Of a DNA stretch of 64,000 nt, positions 45,642 to 55,724 are shown one piece after another. The notes under the pieces are model-generated. The model saw nothing but the letters and a program-made list of their open reading frames with translations, ran no database searches and was not told the origin of the DNA. The translations under genes were made by a program, and so were the position numbers. The stretch comes from Rhizobium rhododendri (GTDB lineage Bacteria > Pseudomonadota > Alphaproteobacteria > Rhizobiales > Rhizobiaceae): NCBI RefSeq assembly GCF_007000325.2, contig NZ_CP117267.1, forward strand, positions 3,498,501 to 3,562,500, read 5' to 3'. Position 1 is the stretch's first letter, and the number at the start of each line of letters is the position of its first letter.

Positions 45642-46703
45642 TCAGTCCTCCAATGTGCCGGGCTTGCGAACGACGCTGCTCGGGGCGTCGCAGCCGATCT
45701 TCATGAGGTCTGCGCCGCGCCGCACCAGGCGGTCGGAGACGCGGGTGACGATCAGTCCGCCCTGCGGCGCGACGATATCCAGCGTACTGTCGGGCATGCC
45801 GGGTGCAGTGATGATCGTCGCCAGAAGGTCTCCCTTTTCAACGCGCTCGCCGATATTGCGGTGGAAGAGCACCGTGCCGGCGACAGGGGTTCGGATCATT
45901 TCGATATTGTCGAGCGGAACGGCCGGCCCGGTAAAGGCGGAAAGACGGACATCGTCGTCGCGGACGATGCCGCGGGCTGCAAGGAAATTCCACAGGCCAT
46001 CGGCATCTTTTCTCGCCATCTCGGGATAGACGTCTCGGGTACCGCGCAGCTCGACGGTCACCGACAGTTTCCCTGGGAGCCGCTGCTTCTTTTCGCCCGG
46101 CACCTCGTATTTCCAGGCATAGCTCACCGCCTCCTCGAAGGCGGAGCTTTCCCCGTCGGACAAAAGCACCGCCTCCATCTCGAGCGCTGCGGCAAGGTCG
46201 GAAGACTCCGGCCAGAAGGCGCTGTCGATATAGGCGTATTGCAGCGATTCATCATCGCAATGGAGATCGATGACCAGATCTGCGCCGAGCGCCATGTGGA
46301 TCAGCTGGCGCTTCAGCCGCACCACGGCCGGCAGGCGGTCGAGGTTTTCCAGCAACTTGTCGCGGTCGCCAAGTGCGATCAGCGGAAAGTCACGGTTGAA
46401 ATTGGTGCGCGAGCCGAGCTCGAAGCGGCCTTCCATGCCGCCGAACAGCGATTGGGCAGCACCGATGGGATTGGCATGCGGGACGACGACGATGTCGCTC
46501 TGGATGCCGCCGCTGGCCTCCGCCGCCCGCAGTTTCTCGCAGAGAAAATGCAACAGCGCGGTTCCCGGCAATTCGCCGGCATGCAGCGCCGCCTGGATAT
46601 AGACCTTTGGCGCAGAAGCATCGGAGCCGGCAAAATGCAGCACCGGCAGCTTCCAGGCGATGCCCGGCGTATCGCCCTCGATGACGATCTCGGTAACGTC
46701 CAT
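45642..46703 (-). CDS. Succinylglutamate desuccinylase/aspartoacylase-family metallohydrolase
   Basis: 353 residues from MDVTEIVIEGDTPGIAWK; the frame is open 60 codons upstream, but into the divergent promoter region. Zinc-site residues H41 and E44 in HAGELPG and H148 in VIDLHCDDES, with the catalytic region VTVELRGTRDVYPEM, match the AstE/ASPA family. A C-terminal barrel-sandwich domain (TPVAGTVLFHRNIGERVEKGD) resembles those of N-alpha-acetyl-diaminobutyrate deacetylase DoeB-like enzymes. Amide-bond hydrolysis of an N-acylated amino acid is expected; the substrate is unknown. First gene of the operon with yffB and ybaK. Confidence 0.85.
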   Translation of the reverse strand: MDVTEIVIEGDTPGIAWKLPVLHFAGSDASAPKVYIQAALHAGELPGTALLHFLCEKLRAAEASGGIQSDIVVVPHANPIGAAQSLFGGMEGRFELGSRTNFNRDFPLIALGDRDKLLENLDRLPAVVRLKRQLIHMALGADLVIDLHCDDESLQYAYIDSAFWPESSDLAAALEMEAVLLSDGESSAFEEAVSYAWKYEVPGEKKQRLPGKLSVTVELRGTRDVYPEMARKDADGLWNFLAARGIVRDDDVRLSAFTGPAVPLDNIEMIRTPVAGTVLFHRNIGERVEKGDLLATIITAPGMPDSTLDIVAPQGGLIVTRVSDRLVRRGADLMKIGCDAPSSVVRKPGTLED

Positions 46704-46906
46704 AGATGCGGCTCCCTGGCTGATGACGAGAGGTTCAATAGCAAGCAGGCTCCCCCGCCGACAAGCGCTTTCGGTATGAATCGGGCAGGCAGCTGAGGTG
46801 GTGCTGCTAAACTGGAGTAAATATGAGCGCACAACTCTTGTTTTTATCCCGACGGAATGGTTATACCGCGCTGACAATCTCACATTGCCGCAAGGCCAAG
46901 AGCAGG

Positions 46907-47941
46907 ATGTTTTCCGTGACCGTATTCAGATCGTTCCTGACCGCAATTGGCGTCTGCCTCGTGCAGGTTTTCGTCAGCCAGCCGGCGCTCGCCGCGGCAA
47001 CGAAATATCCGCTTACGATCGACAATTGCGGTGCGAAGATCACGATCAGCAAGGCGCCGCAGCGGGCTATCGGGCTCGGGCAAAACAGCGCCGAGATCAT
47101 GCTGCTGCTCGGCCTGCAGGACAGGATGGCAGGTACCGCGTTCTGGCCGAGCAAGGTCCTTCCCCAGCTCGCCGAGGCCAACGCCAAGGTAAAACTCCTG
47201 ACGGTAGAGTTCCCGACCTTTGAATCGATCCTCGCCGAAAATCCCGATTTTGTGGCCGCCGCCCTGCCGAGCCTGATCGGGCCGAGCAGCAAGGTCGCCA
47301 AGCGCGAGGATTTCGACAAGGTCGGCGTGCCCACATACCTTTCGCCGAGCACCTGCCTCAGCACCGAGAAGGTCAAGAACGAATATGGCAGCCGCGACCA
47401 GCTGTGGAACATGGATCTGCTCTACAAGGAGATCGACGAGCTCTCCCAGATCTTCGATGTCGCAGATCGTGGCCAGGCGCTGATTGCCGATCTGAAGACG
47501 CGTGAAGCAGCCCTGCGCGCCAGCGTTTCAAAGGACGGAAAAAAGCTGTCCTACGTCTTCTGGTTCTCCAGCCCCAGCCCTTCGGCAGACGCTTATGTCG
47601 GCGGCAAGAACGGCGCATCCGGCTTCATTGCCGATGCGCTGGGCGGCCGAAACGCAATCGAGGCGGAAGCCGAATGGCCAACGCTTGGCTGGGAGAGCAT
47701 CATCGCTGCCAACCCGGACGTCATCGTCGTCGCCAATCTCGACCGTAATCGCTGGGAACTCGACAAGCCGGAAGCGAAGATCAAGTTCCTCACCAGCGAT
47801 CCTGCCGTCAGCCAGATCGCAGCCGTGAGGAACAAGGCCATCGTTGTCATGGACGGTCAGGCGATGAACCCGACAATCCGCACCATCTATGGTGCCGAAC
47901 AGGTGGAGACCCAGCTGAAAGCCGTCGGCCTGCTGAAGTGA
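46907..47941 (+). CDS. ABC-transporter periplasmic binding protein, Fec/BtuF type
   Basis: 344 residues from MFSVTVFRSFLTAIG, with signal peptide cleaved near SQPALAA. The mature protein has the two-lobe class III binding-protein layout: TIDNCGAKITISKAPQRAIGLG, FESILAENPDFVAAAL, then LGWESIIAANPDVIVVANLD. The substrate class (siderophore, haem, cobalamin or F420-0-like cofactor precursor) is not decidable. Members with this N-terminus are also annotated as F420-0 binding proteins. Followed directly by its permease (4-nt overlap) and ATPase. Confidence 0.88.
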   Translation: MFSVTVFRSFLTAIGVCLVQVFVSQPALAAATKYPLTIDNCGAKITISKAPQRAIGLGQNSAEIMLLLGLQDRMAGTAFWPSKVLPQLAEANAKVKLLTVEFPTFESILAENPDFVAAALPSLIGPSSKVAKREDFDKVGVPTYLSPSTCLSTEKVKNEYGSRDQLWNMDLLYKEIDELSQIFDVADRGQALIADLKTREAALRASVSKDGKKLSYVFWFSSPSPSADAYVGGKNGASGFIADALGGRNAIEAEAEWPTLGWESIIAANPDVIVVANLDRNRWELDKPEAKIKFLTSDPAVSQIAAVRNKAIVVMDGQAMNPTIRTIYGAEQVETQLKAVGLLK

Positions 47942-48978
47942 CCGTGACGCGCCGGTCTCTAAGACAGCTGGCGACAGTCAGCCTGCTTGTGCTGGCGTCG
48001 CTCGCCGCCATCGGCCTGGTGGTCGGCATCAGCGTCGGCATCGGCGATCTGCCGATCCCGCTTGCGACGACGTTTGCCGCTGTCACCAACCGCCTCGGCA
48101 TGACGGCGATCGAACTCAACCGCATCCATGAAACCGTGATCTGGGATTACCGCCTCAGCCGGGCGCTGGTGGCGGCATTCTGCGGTGCGGGGCTGGCTCT
48201 GTCAGGGGCCATCATGCAGTCGCTGCTGCGCAATCCGCTGGCAGAACCTTATGTGCTCGGGATTTCGGCCGGCGCCTCCACAGGCGCAGTTGCCATCGTC
48301 ATTCTCGGCATCGGATCGGGCGCGGTGTCGCTATCCTCGGGCGCCTTTGCCGGCGCTTTCGCGGCCTTCCTGTTCGTGGCGCTACTGTCGAACGGCGCGC
48401 GCGGCGGCGCCGATCGCACGATCCTTGCTGGCGTCGCCGCCTCGCAGCTTTTCAATGCCACCACATCCTACATCGTCACCACCTCGGGCAACGCGCAGCA
48501 GGCGCGCGACGTGATGTTCTGGCTGCTCGGCAGTTTTGGCGGCGTGCGCTGGCCGGAACTGACGCTGGTTTCGATCGTCATCGGCATCTCGCTAGTTGCC
48601 TGCCTTGCCTATGCGCGCGTGCTGGATGCCTTCGCCTTCGGCGACGAGACAGCCTCATCGTTGGGAGTGAACGTCGGTCGCGCCCGGATTGTCCTGTTTG
48701 CCCTGACGGCGGTCATGACGGCAACGATCGTCAGCATGGTCGGCTCGATCGGTTTCGTCGGCCTCGTGGTGCCCCACGCTGCACGCTTCATCGTCGGGCC
48801 GCTGCATATCCGGCTGCTGCCAGCCTGCGCCATCTTCGGTGCGATCTTCATGGTGCTGGCGGATATCGCTTCGCGTGTGCTGATCCCCCATCAGGTGCTA
48901 CCGATCGGCGTCGTCACCGCGCTCGTCGGCGTGCCCGTATTTTCCTTCATTCTCTACCGGTTCCAGCGGGCATCATGA
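47938..48978 (+). CDS. FecCD-family ABC permease
   Basis: 346 residues from a GTG that overlaps the binding-protein stop by 4 nt. About ten membrane helices with family segments RLSRALVAAFCGAGLALSGAIMQ, NPLAEPYVLGISAGASTGAV and IGFVGLVVPHAARFIVG near the C-terminus. It forms the homodimeric inner-membrane channel for the importer. Its stop overlaps the ATPase start by 4 nt. Confidence 0.92.
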   Translation: MTVTRRSLRQLATVSLLVLASLAAIGLVVGISVGIGDLPIPLATTFAAVTNRLGMTAIELNRIHETVIWDYRLSRALVAAFCGAGLALSGAIMQSLLRNPLAEPYVLGISAGASTGAVAIVILGIGSGAVSLSSGAFAGAFAAFLFVALLSNGARGGADRTILAGVAASQLFNATTSYIVTTSGNAQQARDVMFWLLGSFGGVRWPELTLVSIVIGISLVACLAYARVLDAFAFGDETASSLGVNVGRARIVLFALTAVMTATIVSMVGSIGFVGLVVPHAARFIVGPLHIRLLPACAIFGAIFMVLADIASRVLIPHQVLPIGVVTALVGVPVFSFILYRFQRAS

Positions 48979-49736
48979 GCATTGCAGCTGAAAATCTCAT
49001 CTGGAGCATTGGCAGGAAGACGATCCTGGACGGGATCTCTTTCAGTGCCCGATCAGGCAAGATGCTGGGCCTGCTCGGCCCCAACGGCTCCGGCAAGACA
49101 TCCCTCCTGCGCCTGCTGGCGGGCCTCAAGCAACCGGATACGGGGCAAGTCACACTCGACGGGCAGGACATCGGCACGGTCAGCCGTCGCAACATCGCCC
49201 AGCGCGTCGCCTTCGTGGAGCAGCATGCCACCACCAATGCCGGTCTTCGGGTCATCGATGTGGTCAAGCTCGGCCGCTTTCCCCACCGTTCGATGTTTTC
49301 GGGCTGGTCGATCGCAGACGAGGAGGCGGTGGAAGCGGCCCTAGCGCGCACAGGCATGGGGGAGAAGCGCCAGGACCGTTGGCATAGCCTCTCCGGCGGT
49401 GAACGGCAGCGCACCCAGATCGCCAGGGCGCTGGCACAATCGCCGAAAGAGCTCATCCTCGACGAGCCGACGAACCACCTTGATATCCAGCACCAGATCG
49501 GCCTGCTCAGGCTCGTCTCCAGCCTGCCGATGACCAGCATCATCGCACTCCACGACCTGAACCACGCCGCCATGTTCTGCGATGAACTGATCGTCCTGGA
49601 GCGAGGAAAGGTCGTGGCCTCAGGCACTCCCGAGGAGGTGCTGACGGAGACGCTGCTGCGCGACGTATTCTCCGTCGACGCCAGGGTGGAACTGTCGCCG
49701 CACACCCAGAGGCCGCACATCCACTATCTCGGGTAG
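48975..49736 (+). CDS. ABC-transporter ATP-binding protein, FecE type
   Basis: 253 residues. Walker A GPNGSGKTS (residues 35-43), Q-loop near FVEQHATTNAG, signature LSGGERQRTQIARAL, Walker B LILDEPTNHLD and switch ALHDLNHA are all intact. With the preceding two genes it makes a complete importer, overlapping the permease gene by 4 nt. No outer-membrane TonB receptor gene is in the neighbourhood. Confidence 0.94.
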   Translation: MSIAAENLIWSIGRKTILDGISFSARSGKMLGLLGPNGSGKTSLLRLLAGLKQPDTGQVTLDGQDIGTVSRRNIAQRVAFVEQHATTNAGLRVIDVVKLGRFPHRSMFSGWSIADEEAVEAALARTGMGEKRQDRWHSLSGGERQRTQIARALAQSPKELILDEPTNHLDIQHQIGLLRLVSSLPMTSIIALHDLNHAAMFCDELIVLERGKVVASGTPEEVLTETLLRDVFSVDARVELSPHTQRPHIHYLG

Positions 49737-50131
49737 TGCGCATCCCAAGCGGGATATCAGGGAGAAAGACCGCCGCACCGCTGTCTCCGGGGACGGCAAG
49801 ACTGCGCTTGCTCGCAGGCTAGATGTCTGCAGGTCAGAGGTTCGAAGGGACTTGAAACATTCTCAGACGCTTACTTCGATACGTAAGCGCGCCCACTCCG
49901 CGGACGTGACCCGGATGGCAAGCGCATTCGAGCATGATGATATGAAGCGGGCGGTAGCGCTGTGAGACGGATCGGACCGGACTAAGCTGTAATATATCTA
50001 TGCGCGCAAATTTGTTATGTCGCTAAGTTCGAGCTCATAGGATCGAAACACTAGACAATCTACTCGGTTCGCTGACTGGCGGATCGACGTTTAGGCAGCT
50101 TCCTTCAAACGAACCAGCCAGGCGAGTGATC
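49737..50131. other. 395-bp intergenic region
   Basis: Lies between the convergent ABC ATPase and guaA genes. No gene or RNA is recognised. One imperfect hairpin, CGCTTAC-N8-GTAAGCG (49868-49889), is present without a T-run. The sequence is more AT-rich and less ordered than its surroundings. Confidence 0.45.
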
Positions 50132-51694
50132 TCATTCCCACTCGATGGTCCCGGGTGGCTTGCTGGTGACGTCATAGACGACGCGGTTGATGCCGCGGAC
50201 TTCGTTGATGATGCGGGTGGCGGCGCGGCCGAGGAATTCCATGTCGTAGTGGTAAAAATCGGCAGTCATGCCGTCGACAGAGGTGACGGCGCGTAGCGCG
50301 CAGACAAATTCGTAGGTGCGGCCATCGCCCATCACGCCGACGGTCTGTACCGGCAGCAGCACGGCAAAGGCCTGCCAGATGGCGTCGTAGAGGCCGGCCT
50401 TGCGGATCTCGTCGAGGTAGATTGCGTCGGCCTCCCGCAGGATTTCGAGTTTTTCGCGTGTGATGCCACCGGGGCAGCGGATCGCGAGGCCGGGGCCGGG
50501 GAAGGGGTGACGACCAATGAAACTGTCGGGAAGGCCGAGCTCCTTGCCGAGCACCCGGACTTCGTCCTTGAACAGTTCGCGCAGCGGCTCCACCAGGGCC
50601 ATGTTCATCCGGGCGGGCAGTCCGCCGACATTGTGGTGAGACTTGATGGTGACCGATGGGCCGCCAGAGAAGGAGACGCTCTCGATGACATCAGGATAGA
50701 GCGTGCCTTGGGCGAGGAAATCGGCGCCACCGAGCTTCTTTGCCTCGGCCTCGAAGACGTCGATGAACAGCCGGCCAATCGTCTTGCGCTTGGTCTCCGG
50801 GTCGCTTTCGCCCTCCAGCGCATCGATAAACATGTCGGACGCATCCACATGCACCAGGTGCAGGTTATAGTGCTCCTTGAACATGGCGACGACATCGGCC
50901 GCCTCGTTCTTGCGCATCAGGCCGTGGTCGACGAGGATGCAGGTCAGCTGATCGCCGACGGCCTCGTGGATCAGCAGCGCTGCAACGGAGGAGTCGACAC
51001 CGCCGGATAGGCCGCAGATCACCTTGCTGCTGCCGACCTGGGCACGGATCGCTTCGACTGCCTTGGCGCGGTAGGCCGACATCGTCCAGTCGCCCTTGAG
51101 GCCGGCAATGTTGTGGATGAAGTTGGCGATAAGCTTGGCGCCATCAGGCGTGTGGACCACTTCCGGATGGAACTGCACACCGTAATATTTGCGCTTCTCG
51201 TCGGCGATGAAAGCATAAGGCGCGTTCGACGATGTGGCGATGACCTCGAAGCCTTCCGGCAGCGCCGTTACGCGGTCGCCGTGGCTCATCCAGACCTGGT
51301 GGCGCGAGCCGGAAGACCAGAGGCCTTCGAACAGCTTGCAATCCTGGTTTACCTCAAGGAAGGCGCGGCCGAATTCGCGGTGATGGCCGCTCTCTACCAT
51401 GCCGCCAAGCTGCATGCACATCACCTGCTGGCCGTAGCAGATACCGAAGACCGGAAGGCCGCTGTCGAAAATAATCTGCGGTGCCCGAGGCGAGCCTTCG
51501 TCGACCGTCGATGCCGGGCTGCCGGACAGGATGACCGCCTTCGGGTTCAGCCGGTGAAAGGCTGCTTCGGCGGACTGGAAAGGGGCGATCTCGCAATAGA
51601 CGCCGGTTTCGCGGACGCGCCGAGCGATTAGCTGGGTTACCTGGCTGCCGAAATCGACGATGAGAACGGTATCTGGATGAACTGTATGGGTCAT
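50132..51694 (-). CDS. guaA: GMP synthase (glutamine-hydrolysing)
   Basis: 520 residues, full length. The N-terminal class I amidotransferase has nucleophile C86 in GICYGQQ and the His/Glu pair in FHPEVVH. The ATP-pyrophosphatase domain has the P-loop [10 protein letters not shown] near residue 229. The C-terminal dimerisation domain ends with [17 protein letters not shown]. It converts XMP to GMP. It stands alone on the minus strand. Confidence 0.98.
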   Translation of the reverse strand: MTHTVHPDTVLIVDFGSQVTQLIARRVRETGVYCEIAPFQSAEAAFHRLNPKAVILSGSPASTVDEGSPRAPQIIFDSGLPVFGICYGQQVMCMQLGGMVESGHHREFGRAFLEVNQDCKLFEGLWSSGSRHQVWMSHGDRVTALPEGFEVIATSSNAPYAFIADEKRKYYGVQFHPEVVHTPDGAKLIANFIHNIAGLKGDWTMSAYRAKAVEAIRAQVGSSKVICGLSGGVDSSVAALLIHEAVGDQLTCILVDHGLMRKNEAADVVAMFKEHYNLHLVHVDASDMFIDALEGESDPETKRKTIGRLFIDVFEAEAKKLGGADFLAQGTLYPDVIESVSFSGGPSVTIKSHHNVGGLPARMNMALVEPLRELFKDEVRVLGKELGLPDSFIGRHPFPGPGLAIRCPGGITREKLEILREADAIYLDEIRKAGLYDAIWQAFAVLLPVQTVGVMGDGRTYEFVCALRAVTSVDGMTADFYHYDMEFLGRAATRIINEVRGINRVVYDVTSKPPGTIEWE

Positions 51695-51788
51695 GGCGAG
51701 CCTTTAGAGAAAAGCCTTGCTTCATGCAATCGGGCAATGCCGGCAAGCGTTAAAAATATTGTCCCGATTGTCCTTGGCAGCAGGGCTT

Positions 51789-52430
51789 TCAGAACCAGAA
51801 GACACCGTCCTCAAGCGCTGCAAACAGGCTGTCGACGGCATAGGAGAGCTTGCGGTCGACGATGTGCAGGTATTCTGTCCAGCCGCTGATATGCTGCAGC
51901 TCGACGATGCCGTCCGATATGCCGCGCAGCCCGATCAGCGGCAGGCTGTAGGTCTGGCAGGCGCGCAGCACGGCGAAGGTCTCCATGTCGACCATGTCAG
52001 TACCGATGGCGGCATAGGCTTCCGCTCCCGAGATGACGTTGCCGCCGGTCGACAGGCTGGCCGTCGGCACTGCCGGGATACGCAGCGGCAGTTCGACTGA
52101 GGCAGGAAGATCGAGAAACGGCGTGCGTCCGCGCTCAAACCCCAGTGGCGAAGCATCCATGTCGCGGTAGGAAACGGAGCTGACCTGGTAGACCTCGGTC
52201 TGTTCCAGCGTTGCAGAGCCGGCCGAACCGAGCGAAACGACGAGATCTGGCAGTTCGTCGCGGGCGTCGAGCTGCTCAAGCGTCCGGGTGAGCGCAATCG
52301 CTGCCTCGACCGGCCCGACACCGGTCATCAGCGGCTCGATGCGGGAGCGCAGGAACGGCCCGTATTCCGCCTCTGCCGCCATCACGAACAGGATCGTCTT
52401 GCCGGAAACGGATTTCAGTTCGAAGCTCAT
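51789..52430 (-). CDS. mtnN: MTA/SAH nucleosidase-like purine phosphorylase family protein
   Basis: 213 residues with PNP/UDP fold landmarks: ILFVMAAEAEYGPFL, LMTGVGPVEAAIALTR, VVSLGSAGSATLE, TDMVDMETFAVLRAC (catalytic Glu of VDMETF) and LRGISDG (Asp). The family removes adenine from methylthioadenosine or S-adenosylhomocysteine. It is somewhat shorter than E. coli MtnN and diverged, so specificity is provisional. It overlaps the thioesterase stop by 4 nt and is probably coexpressed with it. Confidence 0.85.
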   Translation of the reverse strand: MSFELKSVSGKTILFVMAAEAEYGPFLRSRIEPLMTGVGPVEAAIALTRTLEQLDARDELPDLVVSLGSAGSATLEQTEVYQVSSVSYRDMDASPLGFERGRTPFLDLPASVELPLRIPAVPTASLSTGGNVISGAEAYAAIGTDMVDMETFAVLRACQTYSLPLIGLRGISDGIVELQHISGWTEYLHIVDRKLSYAVDSLFAALEDGVFWF

Positions 52431-52876
52431 CCCGAAATTCCTTCCCTGCCGCGGATCACCATCATCGTGCCGGTCATCGAGGCGATCAGTTTGGCAGGTC
52501 CGTCGCCGATGGCGTAGCCCCGACCGTCGGCGACGATAATCGTCGTGCCCGGCTTGGTGACTTCGCCGCGAAAAAGGAAGCGCTCGCCGCGGCCCGGCGA
52601 CATCAGGTTGACCTTGAATTCGATGGTCAGGATGGAAGCCTCCGGATCGATGACGCTGTAGGCGGCAAACCCACAGGCGGAGTCCAGGGCTGCAGAAATG
52701 ATGCCGGCATGCAGGATACCGTGCTGCTGCGTCAGCTTGATGTCGAAGGGCAGTTCGATCTCGACCATGCCGTGCTGGACACGCGTGAGCTCGGCGCCGA
52801 TGGTTTCCATCGCTGCCTGCTTCTCGAAGCTGTCGCGGATCCGCTGCCTGAAATCGCCGCTGCTGCCATCGTTCAT
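52427..52876 (-). CDS. PaaI-like hotdog-fold thioesterase
   Basis: 149 residues from MNDGSSGDFRQRIRDS. Hotdog signature LTQQHGILHAGIISAALDSACGFAAYS (HGxxxxGxxxxLxD-type), TIEFKVNLMSPGRGERFLFRG and a final beta-strand region. The enzyme would hydrolyse an acyl- or aryl-CoA thioester. Overlaps the start of mtnN by 4 nt and follows TspO after 69 nt on the same strand. Confidence 0.88.
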   Translation of the reverse strand: MNDGSSGDFRQRIRDSFEKQAAMETIGAELTRVQHGMVEIELPFDIKLTQQHGILHAGIISAALDSACGFAAYSVIDPEASILTIEFKVNLMSPGRGERFLFRGEVTKPGTTIIVADGRGYAIGDGPAKLIASMTGTMMVIRGREGISG

Positions 52877-52945
52877 GCCATGCCCTCGTTGGTCACGGGA
52901 AAGTGGCATGGCTGCCGGTGTCAGACAAGCGGCGACAGGGCAATT

Positions 52946-53398
52946 TCAGTTGAGATAGGCGATGGAAGCGTTCAGCACCATCGCAAAGGCAACCCAGGCG
53001 GCATAGGGGATGAACAGCAGCGCCGCAATCCTGTCGCGCTGCCAGCGGTTGGCGATGAAGGCGAGGATGACGATCAGCATTCCGAGGATGATGACGAGCG
53101 CGATCACCGGCTTCTCTAGACCGAAGAAAAACGGCGACCAGAGAAAGTTGAGTGCCATCTGGACGAACCAGAGCTTCATGCCTTCCGTCTTTGGCCCCAT
53201 GAGCCATGTGCGTGCACCGGCAATGCCGATGAGGACGTAAAGCGTGGTCCAGGCAGGGCCGAACAGCCAGTTCGGCGGATTGAACGGCGGCTTGACCAGC
53301 GACTGGTACCAGGCACCAGGCAGATTGAAGAAGCCGATCGCAAGTCCTATCCCGAGAACGGCGACGATGAAGACGATATAGGTCGATGCTTTGTTCAT
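52946..53398 (-). CDS. tspO: TspO/MBR family membrane protein
   Basis: 150 residues from MNKASTYIVFIVAVLG with five membrane helices. Family motifs KPPFNPPNWLFGPAWTTLYVLIG and ALNFLWSPFFFGLEKP are present. TspO proteins bind porphyrins and influence tetrapyrrole or stress metabolism in alphaproteobacteria. Divergent from the DUF2252 gene. Confidence 0.93.
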   Translation of the reverse strand: MNKASTYIVFIVAVLGIGLAIGFFNLPGAWYQSLVKPPFNPPNWLFGPAWTTLYVLIGIAGARTWLMGPKTEGMKLWFVQMALNFLWSPFFFGLEKPVIALVIILGMLIVILAFIANRWQRDRIAALLFIPYAAWVAFAMVLNASIAYLN

Positions 53399-53506
53399 GG
53401 CGACCAACATAAGGTAGCGCCGCCTGTCCGCCAAGCGTCATACCTTGCCAGTATGCATTCCCGGCTGCACGGTTGCGTGTGGCTCTGAAAATTGACCGAA
53501 GTTAGA

Positions 53507-54598
53507 ATGGAAAGTGTGATGGCTAGCATCTTGCAGTCGACTGAATCCTACGAGACGTGGCTGCGGACGGCGCTGCCGGGAGAAATTGTAGAGGCCGATC
53601 TCGCCCTGAAGCACCAGAAGATGAAGAGCGGCAGCTTCGCGTTCCTTCGCGCCACCTACTGGCGCTGGGCTGAAACCATCCTCGACCTCTGCCCCGAACT
53701 GGCGTCGGCGCCCGAGGTGCTGGCGATCGGCGATACCCATCTTGAAAACTTCGGAACGTGGCGCGATTGCGAAGGCCGGTTGGTATGGGGAGCCAACGAT
53801 TTCGATGATGCAGCGACCATGCCTTATGTGCTCGATCTCGTTCGCTTGACGACAAGTGCCATTCTTGCCCGCAAGGCAAGCTCGCCCTCTACCACTGCCA
53901 TTGCCGCTGCTATCCTTGCCGGCTACCGACGCGGACTAGGTAGGTCGATGCCCGTTATCCTCGAGCGGGACTACAAGTGGCTGCGAAAGGCCGTCATGTT
54001 GTCCAATGGCGAGCGTAAGGATTTCTGGGAGAAATTTACAGAATTGCCGGCCTGCACCGCACCGCCGCGGCAAAAATACCTGGAAGTGCTCCATGGTTCG
54101 ATGCCAGAGCATACGCGTGACTTTGTTATCAAGCCCCGCACTGCCGGCACGGGAAGCCTTGGTCGTCCACGCTTTGTAGCGATGGTGGATTACTGGCGCG
54201 GTGGCCCGGTCCTCAGGGAAGTCAAGGCGCTCGCCATGTCCGCCTGGTCGCTGCGCCACGACCCCGCCAACACCGCCATTCATGCCGGAATTATCGCTGA
54301 CGGCCGGGCCCGTTCTCCCGATCCGCAATACAGGATCACGGGAGACCTCCTTGTTCGCCGCCTTTCGCCGAACAGCCGCAAGATCGAGGTCGATGGCGAT
54401 CTCGACATGCTGCTTATGCCGAACATGCTCGACCTCATGGGTTTCGAGATCGCCAGTTGCCATTCGAACGACGCGTCCGTCATCCCGGCCATCCTCGCCG
54501 ATCTCGATGCGCGCGGCGATGCGTGGCTGCGTGCGGCGGCGAAGACGGCGGCAGCCGCAGTTGCTGCAGAGCAGGCCGAGTATGCGGCAGCTGGCTGA
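53507..54598 (+). CDS. DUF2252 protein (kinase-fold-like)
   Basis: About 363 residues; ATGs at 53507 and 53519 are both possible. Characteristic segments AIGDTHLENFGTWRD and LVWGANDFDDAATMPYVLDLVRL resemble the catalytic and metal-binding loops of aminoglycoside-phosphotransferase-like kinases, and VKPRTAGTGSLGRPRFVA follows. The family is widespread and uncharacterised. It converges with the DUF1513 gene and has no evident operon partner. Confidence 0.82.
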   Translation: MESVMASILQSTESYETWLRTALPGEIVEADLALKHQKMKSGSFAFLRATYWRWAETILDLCPELASAPEVLAIGDTHLENFGTWRDCEGRLVWGANDFDDAATMPYVLDLVRLTTSAILARKASSPSTTAIAAAILAGYRRGLGRSMPVILERDYKWLRKAVMLSNGERKDFWEKFTELPACTAPPRQKYLEVLHGSMPEHTRDFVIKPRTAGTGSLGRPRFVAMVDYWRGGPVLREVKALAMSAWSLRHDPANTAIHAGIIADGRARSPDPQYRITGDLLVRRLSPNSRKIEVDGDLDMLLMPNMLDLMGFEIASCHSNDASVIPAILADLDARGDAWLRAAAKTAAAAVAAEQAEYAAAG

Positions 54599-54631
54599 GT
54601 TTGGGGCAACTCGTTTGCCCGAGGCAACCGG

Positions 54632-55720
54632 CTACACCGGCCGGCCGATCCTCACGATATGCTGGTCCCAGGCAACATCGCTACGGGCACCACCGAAAGT
54701 GCCGTCGTAGGAGGAGACTGCAAAGCCATCCGCCCCGGGCGCAATACCGGCGGCATTGTCGATGCTCTCGACTTTCAATACGACACCCGTGCGGCCGTCG
54801 AGTGTCACGGCTGTGCCGTTGACCGGCGAGGTAACGCCGACCAGATGTTCATGCCGGTTGACGGCAATGGCGCCGACATAGTTGCCGAGTGCCCGCGTCG
54901 TGTCGTCGGGCAGCGTCACGAACGTCAGATCCTCGCCCTTTGCGAAGTGACCGACGAGAGGCGGCAGCGAATTGCGCGGGCCCTCGTACTGGCAGGCAAA
55001 CCAAATCCTGCCACTGGCATCTATGTCCACGTGACGCGTCGACACCTGGGCATATTCCGCCGGCAGGCCGTGTTTTTCGACCAATGCTCCGGTGGCCGCG
55101 TCAATCAGCGTCAGCGACGGTTCCATGTGGTCGAGATTGAGCTTCGTGCGGCCGAATTCCGGATGGGTCTCGATGCCGCCGTTGGCGACGACGATGAGAC
55201 GGCCGTCGTCCGACACCGTCATGTCGTGCGGCCCGGTGCCGAAGGTCTGGTATTCGCCAATGCGGGAGAACCGATTGCGGGCGTCGTAGAGGCCGATGAC
55301 GCCGCGGTTGTTGTCGAAGTCGTTCTCGCTGGCATAGAGCAACCGGCCGTCCGGAGAAAATGTCCCATGGCCGTAGAAATGGCGCCCTTCTGCGGCGGCG
55401 ATAACGATAGGCTCGGCCTTGCCTAAAGGATCGAAAATCATCGCGTAGGTGCCGGGGCGGCGGGCGAAGGCTACGGTATGGCCGGTCGCTTTCGAAAAGG
55501 CCATGCCGTGGGCGCGGGCGGGAAGGGCCACGCGATCGACGATCTCGCCGCGCTCGGTCACGGTCGCCACGGCGAAGGAGCCGTCGGCTGCGCGGATGCC
55601 GGATGCATAGACCGCATCGGCCCGCTCCAGCGCCATCAGCGCGTCTGGCCGGAGGCATGCGAGGAAACCGATCCCGGCAGCCTTGACGAATTGTCGGCGA
55701 TCGATGAGCGCGCTGCGCAA
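54632..55720 (-). CDS. DUF1513 beta-propeller-like protein with Tat signal
   Basis: About 362 residues, starting at the TTG at 55720, with GGAG 9 nt before it and the imelysin stop 4 nt upstream; no ATG start fits. A twin-arginine signal IDRRQFVKAAGIGF lies near the N-terminus. The mature protein has repeated blocks such as GKATGHTVAFARRPG, HGTFSPDGRLLYASEN, TGPHDMTVSDDGRLIVVANGG and STRHVDIDASGRIWFACQ, typical of a multi-bladed propeller. Last gene of the imelysin operon, expected in the periplasm and possibly cofactor-bound. Function unknown. Confidence 0.78.
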   Translation of the reverse strand: MRSALIDRRQFVKAAGIGFLACLRPDALMALERADAVYASGIRAADGSFAVATVTERGEIVDRVALPARAHGMAFSKATGHTVAFARRPGTYAMIFDPLGKAEPIVIAAAEGRHFYGHGTFSPDGRLLYASENDFDNNRGVIGLYDARNRFSRIGEYQTFGTGPHDMTVSDDGRLIVVANGGIETHPEFGRTKLNLDHMEPSLTLIDAATGALVEKHGLPAEYAQVSTRHVDIDASGRIWFACQYEGPRNSLPPLVGHFAKGEDLTFVTLPDDTTRALGNYVGAIAVNRHEHLVGVTSPVNGTAVTLDGRTGVVLKVESIDNAAGIAPGADGFAVSSYDGTFGGARSDVAWDQHIVRIGRPV

Positions 55721-55724
55721 GGCC

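Noticed and set aside
49868..49889. Hairpin CGCTTAC-N8-GTAAGCG as a terminator for the ABC operon.
   Set aside because: No T-run, and it lies over 130 nt from the ATPase stop codon.
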